A DNA stretch of 64,000 nt from assembly GCF_935825525.1 (NCBI RefSeq), contig NZ_CAKXZT010000090.1, forward strand, positions 27,808-91,807, given 5' to 3'. Within the stretch, counting starts at the first letter, position 1; the number at the start of each line of letters is the position of its first letter. This DNA comes from Mesorhizobium escarrei. Its GTDB lineage: Bacteria > Pseudomonadota > Alphaproteobacteria > Rhizobiales > Rhizobiaceae. A program made the translations under genes and the position numbers. The notes under the pieces are model-generated. The model was given only the letters and a program-made list of their open reading frames with translations, had not been told where the DNA came from and did not search any database. This document shows, one piece after another, positions 1-7,790 of the stretch.

Positions 1-310
1 CCTCGTCCTGCCATTCGACCAACGGACTTCGATGCTGGATGCCTGCGTTGTTGACTAGAATATCGAGGCGGCCGTGGCGTTCGACAACCCCTTCGAGCGA
101 CGCCCTCGAGATCGCCGCTTCGTTGACATCGAACGGCAGCGCTTCGGCACCGATCCTTTCGGCCGCCGCCGACAGCGCGGCCGGATCGCGGGCATTGACG
201 ATCACCGTCGCGCCGTTTTCCGCAAGCGCCTTGGCCATGGCGAAGCCGAGACCGCGCGAAGCGCCGGTGACCAGCGCGACACGGCCGTTGAGCGAGAACA
301 ATTCCGACAT
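1..310 (-). CDS. SDR-family dehydrogenase, N-terminal part (cut by window edge)
   Basis: The first 103 codons of a short-chain dehydrogenase are present; the gene runs off the left edge. The translation starts MSELFSLNGRVALVTG and carries the glycine-rich NAD(P)-binding motif TGASRGLG at residues 15-22 and the NNAG motif near residue 92. Both are standard for classical SDRs, and the N-terminus resembles gluconate 5-dehydrogenases. It is the last visible gene of a minus-strand operon behind a sugar-type ABC importer, so it probably oxidises or reduces the imported sugar or polyol. The catalytic YxxxK lies outside the window, so the exact substrate class is inference. Confidence 0.85.
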   Translation of the reverse strand, partial: MSELFSLNGRVALVTGASRGLGFAMAKALAENGATVIVNARDPAALSAAAERIGAEALPFDVNEAAISRASLEGVVERHGRLDILVNNAGIQHRSPLVEWQDE

Positions 311-328
311 TGATATCCCCTGGGAAAA

Positions 329-350
329 GGGCGGGAGTTTCCTCCCGCCC
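329..350 (-). terminator. Intercistronic hairpin, terminator-like
   Basis: A perfect 9-bp stem (GGGCGGGAG / CTCCCGCCC) with a 4-nt loop lies between the binding-protein gene and the downstream SDR gene. Read on the minus strand, the stem is followed directly by TTTT. Such hairpins after binding-protein genes often cause partial termination or protect the upstream message, giving more binding protein than downstream enzyme. That role here is inference. Confidence 0.6.
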
Positions 351-369
351 AACGGCGCTGTTTGGAGCG

Positions 370-1374
370 CTATTTGGCGATGCAGGTATCCGCTGTCTCC
401 GGGGTGCAAATGTCAAGGCCGGTATAGGTCGGGTCGGCCGGCGGTGCCTTGCCGTCCTTCATGTCCTTCAGCGCCATCATCGTCTTGTAGCCCATTTCGA
501 ACGGCCGCTGGCCGACCTGGCCAAGCGAGAACCCTTCCTTCATCTGGTCGATCTGCACGGGAAGCGTGTCGGCGACGACCAGCGCCAAGGCCTTCGAGGC
601 GATCTTGTCCTTGTACGGCGCGACCGCGGCGCGATTGGCATCGGGGATGAACTGCGGGAAGCCGCCGGTTGGGATGAACGCATCGAGGTTCGGGTTTTTC
701 GCCATGATGTCCTCGAACTGCTGCACCGAGCGCGGGAAGTCGTCGTCGGTGTAGAGTGGGCAGCCCTCGATTTCGGTCCAGCCGTTCTGTCCGGTTAGGC
801 GATCGCCGGGTGAGGCAGCCGATTTGGTCCCCGAAAGCGTGTCGCGAATGCCCTGCATGCGCTCATTGTGGTTGGCCGCCGCCGCGCCGCCCGACTGGAT
901 GCAGATCGTGCCGCCTTTGGGCTTGATCTGCATGGCGAGCTTGGCGAGGTTCGTACCGATCTCATAATTGTGCGTGCCGATATAGGCGACGCGCAGATCC
1001 TTGTTCTCGGGCAGCAGATCGGAGTCCCAGGTGAGGACCGGAATACCGGCGTCCTTGGCGGCCTGCAGCGCAACCGCCATCGCCGCAGCGTTCGATGGCG
1101 ACACGGCGATGCCGTCCACCCTCTTGGCCACGAGATCCTGCACGATCTGTACCTGCTCGTCGCCACCGCCGTGCTCGCCGGGGCCAATATACATGCACTC
1201 CAGGGCACCATTCGATTCGGCTTCGGCCTTCTTGCAGCCGTCGCGTGCCTGATCGAAGAAAGGATTGTTCATATTCTTCGGCACCAGGGCGAAGGTGTAT
1301 TTCGCGTCGGCACCGGAAACGGCGAGCACCATGGCGCCAAGCGTGACAGCCGCCGTCAGCAGATGTTTTTTCAT
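370..1374 (-). CDS. Sugar ABC transporter periplasmic binding protein (RbsB/FrcB type)
   Basis: A 334-residue protein with a clear Sec signal peptide (basic MKKHLL, hydrophobic core, cleavage after about GADA). The mature part begins KYTFALVPKNMNNPFFDQA, the typical opening of type 1 periplasmic sugar-binding proteins. IAVSPSNAAAM and VLTWDSD, typical of the hinge and ligand site of RbsB-like proteins, follow. It lies downstream of a permease and an ATPase on the same strand, forming a complete importer. The cognate sugar cannot be told from sequence; the neighbouring SDR suggests a sugar, polyol or sugar acid that is oxidised after uptake. Confidence 0.92.
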   Translation of the reverse strand: MKKHLLTAAVTLGAMVLAVSGADAKYTFALVPKNMNNPFFDQARDGCKKAEAESNGALECMYIGPGEHGGGDEQVQIVQDLVAKRVDGIAVSPSNAAAMAVALQAAKDAGIPVLTWDSDLLPENKDLRVAYIGTHNYEIGTNLAKLAMQIKPKGGTICIQSGGAAAANHNERMQGIRDTLSGTKSAASPGDRLTGQNGWTEIEGCPLYTDDDFPRSVQQFEDIMAKNPNLDAFIPTGGFPQFIPDANRAAVAPYKDKIASKALALVVADTLPVQIDQMKEGFSLGQVGQRPFEMGYKTMMALKDMKDGKAPPADPTYTGLDICTPETADTCIAK

Positions 1375-1428
1375 GTGAAGTTCTCCTCCTTGCTGTGATG
1401 TCCCGCAGGGCCTCCCGCCGGCGGGTTT

Positions 1429-2556
1429 CTAGCGGTGCTTTTTGGGCATCAGGACTGCCAGCGACGCGGCGAGGATCGACTTGCCGCCGGTTTGCATGCC
1501 CAAAAGAACCGCAAGAACGATGAAGGCGCCGACGAAGGCACCCTGCCAGTTTGAATCGATGCCGGCCATCAGCAGCGCATTCCTGATCACTTCGAGGAAC
1601 GCCGAACCGATGACCGCACCGAAGGCCGTGCCGGCGCCGCCCATGAGGCTGGCGCCGCCAATGACTGTCGCCGCAATGACGCGCAGCTCATAGCCTTGGC
1701 CCATGGCATTGATGGCCGAGCCGTTGTATCCGAGCAGCAGGAGCGAGGCGATCGAGGCGGTGAAGGCCGAGAAAACGTAGGCCTGGAATTTAATCCAGTC
1801 GACCGGAACGCCGGTGAGCCGCGCCGCCTCCTCATTGCCGCCGATGGCGAATAGATGCCGGGCCCAGGCAGTGAAATTGAACACGAAGCCGACAATCAGC
1901 GCCAGGACCACCATGGTCCAGAATTGCGACGACAGTTCTGGTATCCAGTGCGGCGCCCAGTCCTCGGGTCCATGCCGCGGCCATTTCGCCTGGCCGATCG
2001 CCTTCACGATCGGAGCATCGGGCCCGAACTGGTAAAGCATCTGGTTGGCCGAGAATACCACTGCCAGCGAGCGGGCGACGGACAGCATGCCGAGGGTGAC
2101 CACAAAGGACGGCATTCCGACATAGGCGACAAAAAATCCGTTGACCGCGCCGCAGGCCAGGCCGGAAAAGAGGCCCATGGCGAAGGCGATGTACCAGGGA
2201 TAATGCCAGGTGAGGAACAGGCCGGCGACGATGACCACGAGGCCCATGATCGAGCCGACCGACAGATCGATGCCACCGGTGATGATGACGACCGTCATGC
2301 CGAGCGCCATGATGCCAAAAGGCGCGAAATTGCGCGTCACATTGGCGACGTTTTCGGAGGTGCCGAAGCTCGGCTCCATCGCCGTCATCAAGATGACCAG
2401 CGCGATCAGCGCGATCGTCACCCAGAACGGCTGACTTGAAATCACGCGTTGGAAAGCTGTCTGTTCCTTGGTCGGGACGAAGTCCGACATGGCCGGCTGG
2501 CCGGCTCTCTCGGCTGACTCCTGAGCGCCAATCGACTCCTGAACACTATTCGCCAC
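1429..2556 (-). CDS. Sugar ABC transporter permease (RbsC/FrcC type)
   Basis: A 375-residue, very hydrophobic protein of the BPD_transp_2 family. About 45 polar N-terminal residues precede the first membrane segment (PFWVTIALIALVILMTA). The family-typical GGIDLSVGSIMGL and VIGGASLMGGAGT segments are present. The start overlaps the end of the upstream ATPase gene by 11 bp, which supports translational coupling. It would form the inner-membrane channel for the adjacent binding protein. It is longer than many RbsC proteins because of an extended periplasmic stretch around residues 170-200. Confidence 0.92.
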   Translation of the reverse strand: MANSVQESIGAQESAERAGQPAMSDFVPTKEQTAFQRVISSQPFWVTIALIALVILMTAMEPSFGTSENVANVTRNFAPFGIMALGMTVVIITGGIDLSVGSIMGLVVIVAGLFLTWHYPWYIAFAMGLFSGLACGAVNGFFVAYVGMPSFVVTLGMLSVARSLAVVFSANQMLYQFGPDAPIVKAIGQAKWPRHGPEDWAPHWIPELSSQFWTMVVLALIVGFVFNFTAWARHLFAIGGNEEAARLTGVPVDWIKFQAYVFSAFTASIASLLLLGYNGSAINAMGQGYELRVIAATVIGGASLMGGAGTAFGAVIGSAFLEVIRNALLMAGIDSNWQGAFVGAFIVLAVLLGMQTGGKSILAASLAVLMPKKHR

Positions 2557-3286
2557 GGATGGCCCCCGTTATCAGTCCTGTTATTTCCTCGGGCGATGTG
2601 TTGCCGGTGTCCTTGTCGGCAACCTTCGAACCCCGCCTGAGCACGATGATGCGATCCGCGACGGCAAAAACGTCAGGCATGCGGTGGCTGATCAGCATGA
2701 CGCCGACGCCTTGCGCCTTGAGGCGCCGGATCAATTCGAGCACTTCGGCCACCTGGCGCACCGAGATGGCGGCGGTCGGCTCGTCCATCAACACCAGCTT
2801 GGCGTTTGAAAGTCGGGTTCGCGCAATGGCTACCGCCTGGCGCTGCCCACCGGACATCTTCTTGACCAGGTCGCGCGGCCTGGTTTCCGATTTGAGTTCC
2901 CTGAACAGCGCTGCCGAGCGGTCGATCATCGCCTGCTTGTCAAGCACCCTGATCGGCCAGAAACCTTTCTTGATCTCGCGGCCGAGGAAGACGTTCTGCG
3001 CGGCCGTCAGATTATCGGCGAGCGCCAGGTCCTGATAAACGACTTCGATCCCCTTGGCGCGGGCCTGGACGGGTTTGTGGAAATGGCAAACCTCGCCGTC
3101 CACGACAATTTCGCCGTCGCTTGGCGGGAAGTTGCCAGCCACGGTCTTGACCACGGTGGACTTGCCGGCGCCGTTGTCCCCCATCAGACCCACAACCTCG
3201 CCTCGCTCCACCTGGAAGCTGACGTCGCTCAGGGCCTGAATGGCCCCGAAATTCTTGGAAACGTGGCGAACCTCAAGCACCGGCAT
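2546..3286 (-). CDS. Sugar ABC transporter ATPase, single-domain (FrcA type)
   Basis: A 246-residue ATP-binding subunit with Walker A GDNGAGKST, signature SGGQRQAVA, Walker B VLMDEPTAA and the switch histidine in LISHRM. RbsA-type subunits usually carry two fused ATPase domains (about 500 aa). This one has a single domain, as in rhizobial FrcBCA-type systems, and would work as a homodimer. It is the promoter-proximal gene of the minus-strand operon and overlaps the permease gene. The start ATG at 3286 faces the divergent GntR gene about 530 bp away. Confidence 0.93.
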   Translation of the reverse strand: MPVLEVRHVSKNFGAIQALSDVSFQVERGEVVGLMGDNGAGKSTVVKTVAGNFPPSDGEIVVDGEVCHFHKPVQARAKGIEVVYQDLALADNLTAAQNVFLGREIKKGFWPIRVLDKQAMIDRSAALFRELKSETRPRDLVKKMSGGQRQAVAIARTRLSNAKLVLMDEPTAAISVRQVAEVLELIRRLKAQGVGVMLISHRMPDVFAVADRIIVLRRGSKVADKDTGNTSPEEITGLITGAIRGE

Positions 3287-3819
3287 CGCGGTCCTCCCCG
3301 GACAACATTTGCCAATCTTGTCCCGGACTTATACAAGACAGCTAATCAGCGAAATGTATTCGACACAATCCTTATTCGAAGGAGCCCCCTTATTCGAAGA
3401 AGACGGGTATCCATTGTTAGAGGGGGCAGGTGGACCGGAGCAGATCGCCACTGCGCCGGCTTCGATTGGGGACGAGGCTCGGTTCTATTCAAGGTCAACA
3501 GCAGAGACGTCTTCTTGACCGACCGGCTTTTGAGGAGGCGAAGGATCTGGAATCGGGTCCAGGCCGATGAAGAACATGTTCCAAGCGGCCACATTAAACA
3601 CCGGCTCCGGCGGGGTAGGCGGATTTCGGCGCCGAAGCGATGATGGCCCACCAGGACGAAAGGAACTTGCGCAGTTGTAGGATGACCGTATGATCGGACC
3701 CCATGCAGCGCGAGCGGCAGATTCATACGGCGATCGATCAAGGCAGCCTTCGATCCGGCAGGCCTGTTCAATCCGACATGTCTCATGCCTGATCCGGGCG
3801 ATTTGTAGGGGAAAGCCGC
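3287..3819. promoter_or_regulatory. 533-bp divergent intergenic region
   Basis: No convincing gene lies here; the open frames in it lack family features. It separates the minus-strand sugar importer from the plus-strand GntR gene, so it must hold both promoters. A loose inverted repeat, CTTGT (3317-3321) and ACAAG (3333-3337), sits 30-50 bp upstream of the ATPase start and could be a GntR/FCD operator. This is a weak call from symmetry alone. Confidence 0.35.
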
Positions 3820-4551
3820 ATGAAGCAGCGTTCGTCCATCATCGGCAGCGTGGAGGCGCTTCCACATCGCGTCGCGTCGCATCTGAGCCGCGAGATCGAG
3901 GGCGGCGACATCATCCCGGGAGCCCGGCTTCCCACCGAAAGCCAGCTCGCCGACAAGTTCGGCGTCAGCCGCAATGTTGTCAGGGAAGCGATTGCCCAGC
4001 TTCGCGCCGATGGCATGATCGAGGCGCGGCAGGGCATAGGCGCATTCGTCATGGCGCCGGAACAGCGGACAGCCATCCGGATCGACCGTGAAGCGCTAAA
4101 AGACCAGCGCAACATGGAGCAGCTGTTCGAGCTGCGCAGCATACTGGAGACCGAATCCGCCACGCTCGCCGCAGCGCGCTGCGCATCCGACGACCTTGAC
4201 GCCATCAATGCTGCGCTGGACCGCATGGGTGGTGAGGAGCGCTGGGAGGATGGCAGCATCGAGGCCGATCTGCTTTTCCATCGGGCGATCGCCCGGGCCA
4301 CCGGCAATAGTTACATCTACACCTTCATTTCGTTCGTCTGCGAGCAGATCCGCCAGTCGATCCACTATGCCCGCCTGACCAACCCGCTCCACGACCTGGT
4401 CGAGGTCAACGTCGCCGAGCACGTGCGGATTTACGACGAGCTCGCCGCGCATGATCCGCAGGCTGCCGGCGAGGCGATGCGCCGGCACATCGAGGGCGCC
4501 GCAGCGCGCGTCGGCGTCGAACTCACCGCGAAGCTCAATCGGGGCAAATGA
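3820..4551 (+). CDS. GntR-family (FCD/FadR subfamily) transcriptional regulator
   Basis: A 243-residue regulator. The N-terminal winged helix-turn-helix spans about residues 28-70 (PTESQLADKFGVSRNVVREA then DGMIEARQGIGAFV). The C-terminal FCD ligand-binding domain spans about residues 88-235 (FELRSILETESATLAA, then LLFHRAIARATGN and the H-bearing HVRIYDELAAHD). FCD regulators usually bind metal and a small organic acid and control neighbouring catabolic operons. It faces the sugar importer divergently and overlaps the next gene by 4 bp (ATGA), so it may regulate both directions. Confidence 0.9.
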   Translation: MKQRSSIIGSVEALPHRVASHLSREIEGGDIIPGARLPTESQLADKFGVSRNVVREAIAQLRADGMIEARQGIGAFVMAPEQRTAIRIDREALKDQRNMEQLFELRSILETESATLAAARCASDDLDAINAALDRMGGEERWEDGSIEADLLFHRAIARATGNSYIYTFISFVCEQIRQSIHYARLTNPLHDLVEVNVAEHVRIYDELAAHDPQAAGEAMRRHIEGAAARVGVELTAKLNRGK

Positions 4552-4991
4552 CCATGTCGCTCGGCCAGACCAAGGCAATCACCGATATCTGCCTTCTTGT
4601 CGAGGATATCGACCGCACCATCGACTTCTACACGCAGAAGCTCGGCTACCGGATCAGACGCCGCGCCGAGGGCTTTGTCGATTTTCATTCCGAGCGCGTG
4701 ACGCTCGCCGCATGGGAACTGGATCACATCAATCGCCACTGCGGCGTCTCGAATGTCCGCTCACCGAAGCAGGCGCACAAGGCATGTGTCGCCATGGAAC
4801 TCGAAAGCGCCGGCGAGGTCGACCGGCTTTACGCCGAACTGTCGGACAAGGGCGTGCCGTTCGTCGGGCCGCCCGGCGACTATGTCTGGAACGCGCGCTG
4901 CGCCTACTTCCACGATCCGGACGGGACGCTGTGGGAACTCTACGCCTGGACCGGCGCGGGACCGGGCGACTATCACGACACGCAAGTATGA
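4548..4991 (+). CDS. VOC-family (glyoxalase/dioxygenase fold) protein
   Basis: A 147-residue protein opening ITDICLLVEDIDRTIDFY, the usual start of a vicinal-oxygen-chelate fold. It ends CAYFHDPDGTLWELYAW, which places the metal-ligand glutamate near residue 133. The reaction cannot be assigned; VOC proteins include lyases, isomerases and dioxygenases. The ATG overlaps the GntR stop codon (a second ATG two codons on is possible). An IS1-like element now lies 37 bp downstream, separating it from an ABC importer that was probably in the same transcript. Confidence 0.85.
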   Translation: MTMSLGQTKAITDICLLVEDIDRTIDFYTQKLGYRIRRRAEGFVDFHSERVTLAAWELDHINRHCGVSNVRSPKQAHKACVAMELESAGEVDRLYAELSDKGVPFVGPPGDYVWNARCAYFHDPDGTLWELYAWTGAGPGDYHDTQV

Positions 4992-5020
4992 TTGGATCGC
5001 GACGGCCTCGCAAGAAAGGG

Positions 5021-5028
5021 CCGCGCCG
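5021..5028. repeat. Target-site duplication, left copy
   Basis: The 8-bp sequence CCGCGCCG directly abuts the left end of the IS1-like element and is repeated exactly next to the right end (7800-7807). Eight to nine base pairs is the usual duplication length for the IS1 family. The match indicates a single insertion without later rearrangement. Confidence 0.9.
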
Positions 5029-5049
5029 GGTAGTGTCTCAGTTTGAAAT
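5029..5049 (+). repeat. Left terminal inverted repeat (IRL)
   Basis: Twenty-one bases starting GGTAGTGTCTCAGTTTG match the reverse complement of 7779-7799 without a mismatch. Identity stops directly afterwards, marking the functional end. Confidence 0.93.
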
Positions 5050-5094
5050 ATGCCGAAACGCCTATCTCGTTTGATCGACAAGGCGAAAGCGCCT

Positions 5095-5116
5095 ATATGC
5101 TTAGCGGAAAGCATAT
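5095..5116 (+). promoter_or_regulatory. Perfect hairpin near left end of the element
   Basis: ATATGCTT and AAGCATAT form an 8-bp perfect stem around a 6-nt loop, 66 bp inside the left end. It lies just upstream of the likely GGAGG ribosome-binding site of the first passenger gene. It could be a transposase-binding site or could mask translation in transcripts that read in from outside. Both roles are inference from structure and position. Confidence 0.45.
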
Positions 5117-5126
5117 GGAGGCCAGC

Positions 5127-5354
5127 GTGCATTTCCTAGTCGTTCCTGTGAATAGGCAACCGGATATGGGGTTCTGGCTTCAAGCCGATAGTCCGGAGGA
5201 GGCTAGGCGTTTAGTATCGCTGAACGTCCCTCAAATGGAATATGCGACCAATGAGGGTTACGCGACCTGCGAACAGGATCAGACCCATTCCCCGCCGTAC
5301 GGCGTGATCGTGGAAGGGTCAGGCCGCACCTTCACAATCAAGAAGCGGTATTGA
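5127..5354 (+). CDS. Small uncharacterised protein of the IS1-like element
   Basis: A 75-residue product if translation starts at the GTG at 5127, which has a GGAGG site five bases upstream. The same frame is open back to 5043, inside the terminal repeat, but that start lacks a ribosome-binding site. The sequence (FLVVPVNRQPDMGFWLQADS, then a C-terminal GVIVEGSGRTF) suggests a compact alpha/beta fold. I recognise no family. It ends two bases before the next gene's ATG, so the two are probably cotranslated. It may be an accessory transposition protein. Confidence 0.55.
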   Translation: MHFLVVPVNRQPDMGFWLQADSPEEARRLVSLNVPQMEYATNEGYATCEQDQTHSPPYGVIVEGSGRTFTIKKRY

Positions 5355-5356
5355 TC

Positions 5357-5590
5357 ATGCCAACCGGACCAAAAGGCCAGAAGCGCCCCGCCGACGTGAT
5401 CGGCAATGCCGTCCGCGTTATGCGCATTGCGACCGGCGAGGAAGCCGACGACGTGATTGACGACGGCAAAGACCCTGCCGCGAAAGCACTTGGCGCGAAA
5501 GGCGGAAAGAAGCGCGCCGAGAACATGACGCCAGAGCGGCGCGCCGAAATCGCCAAGAAGGCGGCAGAGAAACGATGGGCTAATCGCTAG
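5357..5590 (+). CDS. Small basic KGG-type protein of the IS1-like element
   Basis: A 77-residue, strongly basic protein starting MPTGPKGQKRPADVIGN. Its C-terminus is rich in lysine, arginine and alanine (ALGAKGGKKRAE, then AEIAKKAAEKRW), as in histone-H1-like or RNA-binding-like proteins common in Rhizobiales. A nucleic-acid-binding role is likely but unproven. It follows the 75-residue gene at once. Its stop overlaps the stop of the minus-strand DUF3467-like gene by 4 bp, so the two operons are convergent. Confidence 0.7.
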   Translation: MPTGPKGQKRPADVIGNAVRVMRIATGEEADDVIDDGKDPAAKALGAKGGKKRAENMTPERRAEIAKKAAEKRWANR

Positions 5591-5868
5591 GTACTGCTTT
5601 GTTGAGCTTGCTTCAGTGCTTCGAGCTTGGTGGGATCAAAGAAAATAGTGGTCCCAGACACTTGTTCATAGTGATCAATCGTTTGTTGTATCACTTGGCC
5701 AAGCAATTTCAGCGTCTTGTGAGACATCACAATAGATACTTGCTCGTAAATTTTGCTGTCGCTGCTCTCATCCTCCACCCCGAATGTTATGATTGAGTCA
5801 TTGTCGCTGAACCGGATACCGATTGAGCTCGCGGGTATGAATTTAAAATCTGGCGCCCTGGTAGGCAA
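5587..5868 (-). CDS. DUF3467-like small protein (third cargo gene)
   Basis: A 93-residue protein starting at TTG (5868) with an AAGGAG site spaced seven bases upstream. Beta-rich residues 10-45 lead into VSIVMSHKTLKLLGQVIQ, then IDHYEQ, resembling DUF3467 proteins, where a strand is followed by a helix ending in K/H-Y-E. That match is from memory of the family and is moderate at best. The first 26 bp overlap the end of the HTH gene, so the two are translationally coupled. No known function; context suggests a partner or modulator of the toxin/HTH pair. Confidence 0.6.
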   Translation of the reverse strand: MPTRAPDFKFIPASSIGIRFSDNDSIITFGVEDESSDSKIYEQVSIVMSHKTLKLLGQVIQQTIDHYEQVSGTTIFFDPTKLEALKQAQQSST

Positions 5869-6274
5869 CGGTCATCTCCTTAACGTGTGTTGAGGTTTTT
5901 TGCATCGGCGCGCTTATTTCGCTGCGACTAGTAGTCGCCTCATATTTAGCCAAAAAATCATGCGTTCGATTGTTGGATTGCTCAGCCCCGATCTTCTCGA
6001 ACCTTATCTTGGGCACATACCCAAGGGACAATGCGATGTCAGAGATTGTGTCTGACTCCAGATTACAGGGGGCAGAGAGCCACCGCGTTATCTGCTCTGG
6101 CCGCTTGTCGAGCTTTCTTGCAATATCGGCTTTGGTGATGTCACTTTCCTGAAAGGCTTCAAGTAGCTGATCATTGATCTCACCACGAAAATTTTCCCTA
6201 AAGTAACCTACCCAGTATTTTGCAATTTTAGGCTCTTTGATTGCGCTCATCAACCGCGTTAGTGAGATAGTCAT
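5843..6274 (-). CDS. HTH (XRE-like) regulator, candidate antitoxin (second cargo gene)
   Basis: A 143-residue protein. The ATG at 6274 is chosen because an exact AGGAGGT site lies seven bases upstream; a longer frame to 6301 lacks one. A helix-turn-helix is visible at about residues 45-85 (SDITKADIARKLDKRPEQIT then ISDIALSLGYVPK), as in HigA-type antitoxins. The polar C-terminal tail (residues 100-143) has no recognisable fold. It overlaps the upstream toxin-like gene by 47 bp and the downstream gene by 26 bp. In HigBA-type order the toxin comes first, as here. Confidence 0.65.
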   Translation of the reverse strand: MTISLTRLMSAIKEPKIAKYWVGYFRENFRGEINDQLLEAFQESDITKADIARKLDKRPEQITRWLSAPCNLESDTISDIALSLGYVPKIRFEKIGAEQSNNRTHDFLAKYEATTSRSEISAPMQKTSTHVKEMTVAYQGARF

Positions 6275-6779
6275 CCAAATTACCTCCTGATACTGGGCCA
6301 TATGTTACAAACAAAGATCGCCAGACCGCCTTGCATCGCCTTATCTCTTCACGCCACACGGGCCATCTAATATATCCATCTGTCACCCACTGGAGGCTGA
6401 AAAGGTCGCTTGATGTACGTATGTTTGTTGCAATGAACACATCCTTCATGGCGAAGCGGCCAAATATTCTCGTGCTCGGTCTATCTCTCTTTCTGAGTTC
6501 CCAAACTTCGTCATCGAGAGGGTTAAGGATCTTGATATCGACTTGTCGATTGTTGTCGCTTCCCACCGTAACCCTTCTGCCTTTTGTGAAGCCATCAATC
6601 CAAGCACGCAGTTGGCCAGCATTTTCCTCATCAACGCTATATGCGGTATCCGGGTCCAATTCCTTCAGGACATCAGGCGGCGCATACACGACCCTTAGCC
6701 GATGCCCCGATATGATCGAGCGGACCTCCATAAGGCGGCCGTCACCAAGACACTGCGCTAGTATGGGGTCTATTGACAT
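6228..6779 (-). CDS. RelE/HigB-like protein, candidate toxin (first cargo gene)
   Basis: A 183-residue protein from ATG 6779 (a TTG three codons upstream is possible; neither has a clear ribosome-binding site). Residues about 95-140 read VWELRKRDRPSTRIFGRF followed by FIATNIRT and a basic helix, EIRRCKAVWRSLF. That is the pattern of HigB/Gp49-type RelE-fold toxins (WELR, then R-x-x-G-x-F). The N-terminal 80 residues are extra compared with typical 100-residue HigB proteins. Toxin activity is inferred from this pattern and from the coupled HTH gene. Confidence 0.55.
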   Translation of the reverse strand: MSIDPILAQCLGDGRLMEVRSIISGHRLRVVYAPPDVLKELDPDTAYSVDEENAGQLRAWIDGFTKGRRVTVGSDNNRQVDIKILNPLDDEVWELRKRDRPSTRIFGRFAMKDVFIATNIRTSSDLFSLQWVTDGYIRWPVWREEIRRCKAVWRSLFVTYGPVSGGNLDDYLTNAVDERNQRA

Positions 6780-6890
6780 TAAAATCAATACAGGTTCTTA
6801 AAATTGAACGTCAGGCTGACACGGAGGCGAGTCGCACACAACCCAAATTATTTGCTTGACGCTAAGCATAAAAGTTCAGATATTATGGGC

Positions 6891-7790
6891 ATGAACAAGC
6901 TGCCCCTGAAAACCCGCGTCCAAATCCTCACCATGCTTTGCGAGGGATCGTCTATGCGGTCGATCTCTCGCGTTGCCGACGTTTCGATCAATACCGTTTC
7001 GAAGCTGCTGGTCGATGCCGGCAAGTTCTGCGCCGATCTGCACGACCGCGAAGTCCGCAACGTGAAGGCCAAGCGCGTGCAGTGTGACGAAATCTGGTCA
7101 TTTGTCGGCGCGAAGGCGAAGAACGTTTCGGCCATGAAGCAGCCGGTTGACGGCGCTGGCGACGTGTGGACTTGGACCGCTCTCGACAGCGACAGCAAGC
7201 TTATAATCTCGTGGCTGGTCGGCGGCCGTGACGGCGAATATGCGCTGGCATTCATGGACGACGTGAAGGACCGTCTTGCGAATCGCGTCCAGCTCACGAC
7301 GGACGGCCATCGTGCCTATCTGAACGCGGTCGAGGAGGCCTTTGGAGCGGACATCGACTATGCGATGCTGATCAAGCAGTACGGCGAACCGGAAGGCAAG
7401 AAGGCCTCGCCAGAGCGCCGCTATAGCCCCGCCGTATGCACTGGCGCGACCAAGACGCGGATCGAAGGCAATCCAGACCCGGTGCATGTCAGCACATCGC
7501 ATATCGAACGCGCCAATCTGACGATGCGCATGGCAAACCGCCGCTTCACGCGCCTTACCAATGCGTTCTCAAAGAAGTTTGAAAACCACGTCCACATGGT
7601 CGCGATCTACACGGTTTGGTACAACTTCATCAAAATGCACAAGACGCTGAAAATGACGCCGGCAATGGCCGCTGGCGTGTCGCAGACGCTTTGGTCGATG
7701 GACGATCTTTGCGAGAAGATGGACGCCGTTGCGCCGAAGCCCGGCAAGCGCGGTCCTTACAAAAAGTCAGTCGCCGAAATTTCAAACTGA
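6891..7790 (+). CDS. IS1-family-like DDE transposase
   Basis: A 299-residue transposase from ATG 6891 (MNKLPLKTRVQIL). An N-terminal helix-turn-helix (MLCEGSSMRSISRVADVSIN) is followed by the catalytic core: first Asp in QCDEIWSFVGAKAKN, second Asp in LTTDGHRAYL, Glu in TSHIERANLTMRM. DEIWSFVGAK closely parallels the DEQWGYVGAK motif of IS1 InsB. It is a single intact frame, unlike IS1 itself, which needs frameshifting. The stop codon lies within the right inverted repeat. A TTGACG box at 6856 suggests its promoter. Confidence 0.9.
   Translation: MNKLPLKTRVQILTMLCEGSSMRSISRVADVSINTVSKLLVDAGKFCADLHDREVRNVKAKRVQCDEIWSFVGAKAKNVSAMKQPVDGAGDVWTWTALDSDSKLIISWLVGGRDGEYALAFMDDVKDRLANRVQLTTDGHRAYLNAVEEAFGADIDYAMLIKQYGEPEGKKASPERRYSPAVCTGATKTRIEGNPDPVHVSTSHIERANLTMRMANRRFTRLTNAFSKKFENHVHMVAIYTVWYNFIKMHKTLKMTPAMAAGVSQTLWSMDDLCEKMDAVAPKPGKRGPYKKSVAEISN

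Noticed and set aside
3346..3882. 178-codon minus-strand open frame in the GntR-importer gap
   Set aside because: No family features, overlaps the GntR start and would occupy the divergent promoter region.
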